DNA of 64,000 bases from a virus, in the IMG/VR virus record IMGVR_UViG_3300029319_009044, positions 62,001-126,000 of that record; one strand, 5' to 3'. Positions 58,196 through 64,000 of the stretch are shown in pieces. Under the pieces are notes generated by a model. It did not search any database, was not told the DNA's origin, and saw only the letters and a program-made list of their open reading frames with translations. Position 1 is the stretch's first letter; each line of letters begins with the position of its first letter. The position numbers and the translations under genes were made by a program.

Positions 58196-59692
58196 ATGAA
58201 TAAACCACAATCATTTATTGATAGAGATAGAGCAGATTCACTTCTTGAGAAGTGGGCACCTGTTCTTGAGTACTCTTCCGATAGTGTTAAGCCCATTGAA
58301 GACGATCACACCCGCCTTAATACTGCTATTCTTCTTGAGAACCAAGAGCAGTGGTGTATTGAGGAAGCCAATTCCGCTGGTAACGGCGGAGCTCTTGGTA
58401 GTGGTGGTACTAACTCTGGTATTTATAATCCAACAGCTGCTGGTAACTCCTATGTAGGAGCTCCTAACGCTGATACTTATGCTGCTGGAGATGCTCGTCT
58501 TCCTAAAGTGCTTATCCCAATGATTCGTCGTACGTTCCCTGAGCTTATTACTAACGAAATCGTCGGTGTTCAGCCAATGTCTGGTCCTGTTGGATTAGCA
58601 TTTGCTCTTCGCTACGCTTATCAGTCTACTACTCTTGGTAGTGGTATTGATGGTGGTGCTTCCGGCGGTGGAAGTGGTGCTGGTATTTCGCATGCTAAGT
58701 ATGCGGGAGCTGGTGGACTTCCTGGTGATGAGCTTGGATACCAGCTTCTTGATACTCGCTTTACTGGTTCATCTGCTCACAATCTTAGTGGTGTAGGTGG
58801 TTACTGGGAATTCGCAGATCAAGATAAAGGTGTTGCGCAAATTCTTTCTGCTTTTGAAATCACTGGATCCATTCCTCAGGTTGAGGTTAAGTTCGAAAAG
58901 ACCGCAGTTGAGGCCGGTACACGCCGCCTTGGTGCTCGCTGGTCTGTTGAACTTGAGCAAGACCTTAAGAACATGAACGGTATTGATATTGATGCTGAGA
59001 TCACGAATGCTATGTCATACGAGATTCAAGCTGAGATCGACCGTGAAATGCTCATGAGAATGATTCAAGCTGCTTTCAGTGGTGGACTGAACAAAGGCTA
59101 CTCCGTATGGTCACCTGCTTCTGCAGATGGTCGTTGGATGGTCGAGCGTAATAGGGACTTTTATCAGCGTCTTATCATTGAAGCCAATCGTATTGCTGTA
59201 CGTAACAGACGTGGAGCTGCTAACTTTATTGTTGCTACTCCTCGTGTTTGCGCCATCCTTGAGATGCTCCCTGAATTCCAGTGGGTACCTGTACAGGGTG
59301 ATGTAAATACCCAGCCTGTTGGTATTGCTAAGGTTGGTTCGCTTGGTGGAAGATTCAACGTTTACCGTGATACTCGTACAGAGGTTCAGAATAGCACTAA
59401 CTACGGAGGTGACAACGCTGGTGAATACAGCGGTGGTACATCTGGAGTTGAATATGCACTCCTTGGTTACAAGGGACCTGAATTCTACGATACTGGTATC
59501 ATTTATTGTCCTTACATTCCTGTCATGGTTCAGAGAACTATCGGTCCTAACGACTTCGCTCCACGTGTTGGATTGCTTACTCGTTATGGTGTTGTTGACA
59601 ACATCTTCGGTGCTGATCTCTACTACCATGTCATTATTGTTCAGGGACTTGGTACTGCGTTTACGCCAGCTTCACAGTCGGTGTACTTCTAA
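58196..59692 (+). CDS. 23: Major capsid protein gp23
   Basis: 498 aa. The propeptide ends at a likely gp21 site CIEE before ANSAGNGGALG (cut after residue about 57; T4 cuts after 65). Further landmarks: YAAGDARLPKVLIPMIRRTF, KSFE-type strand IPQVEVKFEKTAVEAGTRRL, ARWSVELEQDLKNMNGID, LEMLPEFQWVPVQG and FAPRVGLLTRYGVV. Codon use differs from all neighbours (CTT Leu, CGT/CGC Arg, GGT Gly), as expected for a very highly expressed gene. It is followed by a strong terminator. Confidence 0.96.
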   Translation: MNKPQSFIDRDRADSLLEKWAPVLEYSSDSVKPIEDDHTRLNTAILLENQEQWCIEEANSAGNGGALGSGGTNSGIYNPTAAGNSYVGAPNADTYAAGDARLPKVLIPMIRRTFPELITNEIVGVQPMSGPVGLAFALRYAYQSTTLGSGIDGGASGGGSGAGISHAKYAGAGGLPGDELGYQLLDTRFTGSSAHNLSGVGGYWEFADQDKGVAQILSAFEITGSIPQVEVKFEKTAVEAGTRRLGARWSVELEQDLKNMNGIDIDAEITNAMSYEIQAEIDREMLMRMIQAAFSGGLNKGYSVWSPASADGRWMVERNRDFYQRLIIEANRIAVRNRRGAANFIVATPRVCAILEMLPEFQWVPVQGDVNTQPVGIAKVGSLGGRFNVYRDTRTEVQNSTNYGGDNAGEYSGGTSGVEYALLGYKGPEFYDTGIIYCPYIPVMVQRTIGPNDFAPRVGLLTRYGVVDNIFGADLYYHVIIVQGLGTAFTPASQSVYF

Positions 59693-59738
59693 TAGGAGTC
59701 ATCGCTGGTTGAAGCAGCAGTCGCAAGACACAATCACT

Positions 59739-59772
59739 AAACAGCAGAGCGAAAGCTCTGCTGTTTTTTTTT
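59739..59772 (+). terminator. Intrinsic terminator after gp23
   Basis: Stem ACAGCAGAGC / GCTCTGCTGT closed by a GAAA tetraloop (59741-59764, extendable by A-T pairs) followed by a run of nine or more T. It ends the gp20-23 head region. Confidence 0.92.
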
Positions 59773-59812
59773 ATTTTTATTGACATAAAGCTTATAAAAG
59801 AAGTTAAAAAGC

Positions 59813-59820
59813 TATAAATA
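59813..59820 (+). promoter_or_regulatory. T4-type late promoter TATAAATA
   Basis: Exact late octamer, 5 nt before the ATG at 59826, just downstream of the gp23 terminator. Confidence 0.7.
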
Positions 59821-59825
59821 TTCAT

Positions 59826-60425
59826 ATGGCCGATTACACAGACATTAATAAAGCTTTTACAGACGCACTATACGGACAGCGTATTTCAGCAGATTCAACA
59901 AACACAGGTTTATCTGCATTTGGTTCTCCAGCACCACTTAACAATACTGATAGAAGTGATGGTAGAGGAGGATTTTTCTCTCTAAGTGCAGCTAATAATT
60001 CAATGCAACTATTATCTTCTTCTGAATATCATACATTTGCTGATGATCCGGTAGTTGGTCTACTTTATAACTTAGTTCCAACTGCTAGTGGTGCTCATAA
60101 ATTTACTCATCACCTTGCTGATCCAGTAACCGGAGGTGGTACTGCTGGCACTAACAAGCATGCTGCTGCTACTATTAAATTTGCAGGTACTTACTTTAAC
60201 GGTGGGTTCCATGGCAAACATAGAAAACTCGCTTTAGTTACTAAAAAGGGTAATACTATTTTCTATACTATTAATAAGCATGAAACAGCACATGGTAGAC
60301 ATACTTTCACACCTACTGGTTCAGCAGGATCAGACTTCAACCTAGGCCTTGGAGCTGGTGCAACTGGTGATCCTCCAGCTATTGGTGATAATATGCGTAG
60401 ATTAGTACAATTAGGTTATCGCTAA
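59826..60425 (+). CDS. Late structural-type protein, 199 aa
   Basis: Unrecognised. Gly/Ser/Thr/His-rich: STNTGLSAFGSPAPLNNTDR, HKFTHHLADPVTGGGTAGTN, YFNGGFHGKHRKLALVTKKG, FYTINKHETAHGRHTF. The composition suits a beta-rich capsid decoration or fibre-associated protein. It has its own late octamer after the capsid terminator, so it is expressed independently of gp23. Confidence 0.65.
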   Translation: MADYTDINKAFTDALYGQRISADSTNTGLSAFGSPAPLNNTDRSDGRGGFFSLSAANNSMQLLSSSEYHTFADDPVVGLLYNLVPTASGAHKFTHHLADPVTGGGTAGTNKHAAATIKFAGTYFNGGFHGKHRKLALVTKKGNTIFYTINKHETAHGRHTFTPTGSAGSDFNLGLGAGATGDPPAIGDNMRRLVQLGYR

Positions 60426-60459
60426 GCGTCTCCCTTATTCTCCACGTAATAAAGTATAT
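60426..60459. other. Convergent junction without clear terminator
   Basis: The plus head region and the minus fibre region converge here. I see no stem-loop with a T-run in the 34-nt gap. Confidence 0.4.
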
Positions 60460-60708
60460 TTACAGCTGTTGATCTCGAGCTTGTCTTACTATCTCTATTT
60501 CATTATATAAAATATAATGATCTTGTTTATTACTGTCCCAATATGCTGATGCTGTAGCATAATCGCTAAAGTGATGCTCTTGCAAGAAGTTATCTGATAC
60601 TCTAAAGCCAGTATCATCTACTGTATATTCTACTAGATCTACGTAATAACCACTTAAAGGCTCTCTACGAGGATCGCATTTTGTTATATTCCAATCGTAT
60701 TCTTTCAT
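60460..60708 (-). CDS. Hypothetical fibre-operon protein, 82 aa
   Basis: Unrecognised: MKEYDWNITKCDPRREPLSG, YYVDLVEYTVDDTGFRVSDN, YATASAYWDSNKQDHYILYN, ending IVRQARDQQL. Its ATG overlaps the stop of the adhesin gene (TAATG). By position it could be a fibre assembly chaperone, but nothing in the sequence proves it. Confidence 0.55.
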   Translation of the reverse strand: MKEYDWNITKCDPRREPLSGYYVDLVEYTVDDTGFRVSDNFLQEHHFSDYATASAYWDSNKQDHYILYNEIEIVRQARDQQL

Positions 60709-61553
60709 TAGCTTATATTATAAAAGTCCATTATATTTTTTTCTAGAGCTGATTTTACAGTACTACAGTCTTCTCTATATACTAGTACCTCAGCAACCCT
60801 ACCATCAAGTGGATAAGCTGCGACACTACTAGCACCTCCTATACCATACACACCACCAGAATCATTACTCTCTAGAGGAGTGGTTCCAATAGAAGAACCG
60901 TCAATAGAAGGTTGCCAGTTACCTTGTGTAGAACCAGCTATACCTGTAAATAGATGTACATTTGTATCAGCTGTTTGATCTTCTGCATCAAAATCATCTG
61001 CGTATCCAAAGTTAAAATTACCTTGCCACCCACTAGGCATAAACCATCTACCATTATTATTAGTCCACCCTAAAGAAAGCATCATCTGCTGTGCACTAAA
61101 AGTTGTTGTATCAAATTGACCTACACAAAAAGAACTACATTCTCCAACGTTAATATCAGGTAATGCACTATTCAAAGGCATAAAATCATTACCACCATCA
61201 AAATCCATTGCTGGTAAGCCATTACACGTTTGTAATGTACCAGATGAATTTACAATTTCCGGCATGTTAAATCTAGAAGTTTGTGAGGCATCGTTACCGT
61301 TTCCACTCTGATCATATAATATTTTAACTCGAACTTTTCCTCCCCCACCAAATGTTGTTAATGTACCATCAATAATGTCAGTAACACTCATATCTTGTGT
61401 TGCTCCATTACTATCTTTATACGCCTGAATGATTGGCCCGTTATACGCTCTATTTAAATATCTTGCAGTACTATACATACCATACGCATCAGTAGAAAAT
61501 ATATCCATTAAAAGATCTCTCCTAGAACTAAGTATACCTGCTTTACTTCTCAT
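60708..61553 (-). CDS. Concanavalin-like lectin-domain adhesin/fibre protein
   Basis: 281 aa. ILYDQSGNGNDASQTS followed by GLPAMDFDGGNDFMPLNS and a GRVAEVLVYREDCSTVKSAL end-piece is the pattern of LamG/concanavalin-like domains that bind or cleave glycans. The N-terminal 50 residues resemble the start of phage fibre proteins (TDAYGMYSTARYLNRAYNGP). It likely takes part in host recognition. It follows the long fibre gene by 3 nt. Confidence 0.7.
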   Translation of the reverse strand: MRSKAGILSSRRDLLMDIFSTDAYGMYSTARYLNRAYNGPIIQAYKDSNGATQDMSVTDIIDGTLTTFGGGGKVRVKILYDQSGNGNDASQTSRFNMPEIVNSSGTLQTCNGLPAMDFDGGNDFMPLNSALPDINVGECSSFCVGQFDTTTFSAQQMMLSLGWTNNNGRWFMPSGWQGNFNFGYADDFDAEDQTADTNVHLFTGIAGSTQGNWQPSIDGSSIGTTPLESNDSGGVYGIGGASSVAAYPLDGRVAEVLVYREDCSTVKSALEKNIMDFYNIS

Positions 61554-61556
61554 ATT

Positions 61557-64000
61557 TTATGCTGTTAAATCACCTGCTATTAGCCATTCGTCAGTAGCTA
61601 TTTTAGTTAACACTGCTGTACTATATTGGACACGAGTTTTTAATTCATTATCAGCTGAACGTGCTGTTACTCCAGAACCTGCTAATATTGTAACTTGACC
61701 TGCTCCTCCTTGAAATAGTGTAACTTCAGCTCCAACAGGGAAAGCTACCGAACTATTAGGAGGTATTGTCACGCATACTGCACTTGATTTATTCATTTCT
61801 ACTAATTTACCATGATCAGCTAATGCTAATGTATAATCAGCAGTATTACAGCTAATACCAACTGCTTGCCTTACCATTCCAGTAACACATACATTATTGT
61901 TAAATGTTGCAGTACCAGCATCAGAACCATCGATTGTGAGAGCAGTTATACCACTACCACCATCGTTAACTTGAAATTTTATATCACCGTTCAATATTGG
62001 ATTTTTTAAAAAGAAATGATCACTAGATTTGAATAAGTCAGCAAAATTTGTACCATCAGCTAGTAAGCAAATATTATTACCTGCAGCATCTAGATTAATA
62101 TCTCCACCTACATCAATATAAAAATCCCCAGCATCAGTAATATTAGACCCATTAAAAGTCATATCATCTACAACTAAAGAACCAGTTATAGTTGCATCTG
62201 CAACTACACTTAATCCATCTGCTGTAACAGTACCATCAAAGTATGCATCTTTAAATTCATTACTTGAACTACCTAAATCTATGCTATCATCAGCAACAGG
62301 TAGTATAGCTCCATCTGTAATTTTTAACTGTGTATCACCATCTGTACCACCAGAACCTAGATGTACTTCACCGCTAACAGAGGTTAAAATTAAATCACCG
62401 CTAGTAGTTTCATTTCTAATAACTACATCACCTAAAGCTGCACCATTAGAAAAGGCACCACCACCGCTAGGTATACCAATTCTAAGAACACCACTATCTG
62501 TAACACTACAGTTACAACCAGTAAGAATTGTACAGTTACCGCTACCTGCTGGATTTAATTGAAGAGATGTATTCCCTCCTGTAACACAAAGACGACCGGT
62601 TACTACTGTACCAGACGCATCTGTGTTAAGCATTGTTGATCCATTATGCATTAAGAAAGATGAACCACCATCGGTGAACTGTGCCATTGCATTACCATCA
62701 GTATCTTGCAAATAAATTGCAGGGCCATCTGTTTGTAGGTATAAACCTCCATCACCTATATCTTTTATATAACTATGGCTTCCATCGTGGTAAAGTTGTA
62801 GATCATTCCCACCACCTAAAGATAACCTTGTATTATCCGTCAGTTTTAACCTATCCTCTGACTGAACCCATCTTAAAAAACGATCTGCAGTAGCTCCATA
62901 AAACTTTACATCATAGCCTGTATCATTAACACCAACGGTTAGGGTACCATCTAGTTGTACATTCCCATCAATATCAACTGCATCAAGATTAGTAGTACCG
63001 TCGACGTCTAAATCAGTTCCAACATATAATTTTTTAGCTATTCCTACTCCACCTAGGAAACGAGCTGCTCCTGTAGATGAACTTGATGCATCAGTTGCAG
63101 TACAAACGCAAAATAATCCTGTTTCAACATCTAAGTTTCCAACTGATACATCATTCAAAGTTGAATTACTAACAACAGTAATATTGTCTAAGTGACCGGA
63201 TTTCCATCTAGCAGAACTAGTACCTAAATCTACATCACTATCTGTTTCAGGACCAAAAACACCATCAGAAACATAGACTTGTTCGGCGTTAGCAGCATAA
63301 AAATGTATTTCATCAGCTGTCTCGAAGTCAATCTTGGTCTGATCATCTTCACCTATCTTAAGATCAGTTGCAAGGATAGATGTTATACCTGTTTGAGCTG
63401 CAGTAACAGCAACATCGTTTGCATTAACTGTTATACCAGTTCCTGCACCAACTGCTAAATTACCCGATGAAGTAACAGAACCTGTTAATCCATCTCCGCC
63501 TCCTACACATGTTACTAAAGAAGATTTTCCATCTAATAAGTTAAGCTCTGCTGCTGTAGCATCAACTGCTGTACCATTAAGAACCAGCTTACTGTTACCC
63601 ATACAAACTTCATCTGCGAAAGTTGCCTTTTGTGTAGGAGATAAAGTTAAAGCATGAGTATCATTAGTAAATATAACAACTTCGCCATCGCTCTGACAAG
63701 ATCCTATATAAAACCCGTCGGCTCCTCCACCACTAGTTGGATCAGTTGTTCTTATTTCATAATCTACGGCACCAGTGTTATTCACAAATTGAATACTATG
63801 ATCATCATCATCTGTAGAATCAATTAAACATAACTTAGGTCCCCCGTTCTCAATACAAATATTACCACCGGTATGAATTGTATTATTAAAGCATGCCATA
63901 CCGGCATTAGACATATCTAATGTTAAAGCTGTTATAGTTGCCCCATCATCATTACCTTTAAATAATATGTCTTTATTGCTTGTTGCAGATTTGATAACGA
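61557..64000 (-). CDS. Long tail-fibre-like protein, 5' end outside window
   Basis: An internal ATG lies at 63914, but the frame stays open to the window edge (ATSNKDILFKGNDDGATITA is encoded upstream), so the N-terminus lies beyond 64000. At least 814 codons. The text is repetitive: ITALTLDMSNAGMACFNNTI, TAAELNLLDGKSSLVT, LGTSSARWKSGHLDNITV, IDLGSSSNEFKDAYFDGTV, typical of marine T4-like fibre or baseplate-wedge proteins built from beta repeats. The C-terminus has PNSSVAFPVGAEVTLFQGGA and ends EWLIAGDLTA. Confidence 0.82.
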   Translation of the reverse strand, partial: VIKSATSNKDILFKGNDDGATITALTLDMSNAGMACFNNTIHTGGNICIENGGPKLCLIDSTDDDDHSIQFVNNTGAVDYEIRTTDPTSGGGADGFYIGSCQSDGEVVIFTNDTHALTLSPTQKATFADEVCMGNSKLVLNGTAVDATAAELNLLDGKSSLVTCVGGGDGLTGSVTSSGNLAVGAGTGITVNANDVAVTAAQTGITSILATDLKIGEDDQTKIDFETADEIHFYAANAEQVYVSDGVFGPETDSDVDLGTSSARWKSGHLDNITVVSNSTLNDVSVGNLDVETGLFCVCTATDASSSSTGAARFLGGVGIAKKLYVGTDLDVDGTTNLDAVDIDGNVQLDGTLTVGVNDTGYDVKFYGATADRFLRWVQSEDRLKLTDNTRLSLGGGNDLQLYHDGSHSYIKDIGDGGLYLQTDGPAIYLQDTDGNAMAQFTDGGSSFLMHNGSTMLNTDASGTVVTGRLCVTGGNTSLQLNPAGSGNCTILTGCNCSVTDSGVLRIGIPSGGGAFSNGAALGDVVIRNETTSGDLILTSVSGEVHLGSGGTDGDTQLKITDGAILPVADDSIDLGSSSNEFKDAYFDGTVTADGLSVVADATITGSLVVDDMTFNGSNITDAGDFYIDVGGDINLDAAGNNICLLADGTNFADLFKSSDHFFLKNPILNGDIKFQVNDGGSGITALTIDGSDAGTATFNNNVCVTGMVRQAVGISCNTADYTLALADHGKLVEMNKSSAVCVTIPPNSSVAFPVGAEVTLFQGGAGQVTILAGSGVTARSADNELKTRVQYSTAVLTKIATDEWLIAGDLTA

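Noticed and set aside
58602-59783. Several long open frames on both strands inside and just past gp23
   Set aside because: They are shadows created by the strong codon bias of gp23; they have no motifs and no start signals.
1-64000. tRNA genes, CRISPR arrays, insertion sequences, integrase or attachment sites
   Set aside because: All intergenic gaps were read; none exceeds about 135 nt and none shows a cloverleaf, repeat array, inverted terminal repeats or recombinase gene.
61557-64000. Treating the ATG at 63914 as the start of the fibre protein
   Set aside because: The frame is open upstream to the window edge and encodes repeat-like fibre sequence, so the gene continues beyond 64000.

Overview
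The window is part of the genome of a T4-like myovirus. Recognisable T4 core genes are RNase H/flap exonuclease (partial), a gp45-type clamp, gp32, candidate gp59 and gp33, gp41, UvsX, gp43, gp46, gp47, gp55, UvsW, UvsY, a gp15-like protein, gp20, gp4, gp21, gp22 and gp23. The low GC content, Hsp20, PhoH, the co-chaperonin, marine-phage hypothetical families and tail-fibre text of the 'NLLDG' type point to a marine phage. No photosynthesis genes, tRNAs, CRISPR arrays, insertion sequences or integrases are seen, so a heterotrophic marine alphaproteobacterial host such as SAR11 is possible but unproven.

Layout. (1) 1-8603, minus strand: replication block in the T4 order 33-59-32 with the clamp, helicase and a DHH phosphoesterase, then a glycosyltransferase, a glutamine amidotransferase and an HhH protein. 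(2) 8621-9967, plus: an acidic late protein. (3) 9964-22065, minus: QueC, UvsX, Hsp20 as its own cassette, DNA polymerase, a glycosyltransferase, gp46/47, gp55, UvsW, UvsY. (4) 22090-30047, plus: small basic or enzyme-like proteins, many with N-termini resembling T4 capsid-targeting peptides (MKTYQEFIAE followed by a gp21 cut). (5) 30044-34385, both strands: FolE2, QueD and QueE, which with QueC give a complete route from GTP to preQ0, plus PhoH. (6) 34401-46363 and the epimerase to 47463, plus: a roughly 13 kb sugar and glycan cluster. It holds a P-loop kinase, four glycosyltransferase-type genes, Gmd, three methyltransferases, a KdsC-like phosphatase, a PfkB kinase, a nucleotidyltransferase-RpiB fusion, a cupin and a GDP-mannose 3,5-epimerase. 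(7) 47467-51335, plus: small conserved genes, a GroES-like co-chaperonin and a DinG/XPD-type helicase. (8) 51353-60425, plus: head and neck genes ending in gp23 with a strong terminator. (9) 60460-64000, minus: tail-fibre or adhesin genes running off the right edge.

Transcription signals are legible by eye. Early/middle-type genes are preceded by TTGA(A/T/C)-N15/16-TATAAT, with the -10 box usually only 5-10 nt from the start codon. Late genes carry a T4-type late octamer (N)ATAAATA mostly 5-8 nt from the ATG, often fused to the preceding stop codon. Both arrangements imply leaderless or nearly leaderless mRNAs. The major capsid gene is the exception, with a structured leader, a clear Shine-Dalgarno and different codon use.

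The best candidates for undescribed biology are: the self-contained isomerase/kinase/phosphatase/nucleotidyltransferase sugar-activation module with its RpiB fusion; a set of apparently capsid-targeted enzymes (ligase-like KWDG protein, NMNAT-like nucleotidyltransferase, retropepsin-like protein); and a preQ0 pathway with altered metal-site cysteines. All assignments are by eye; no database search was run.
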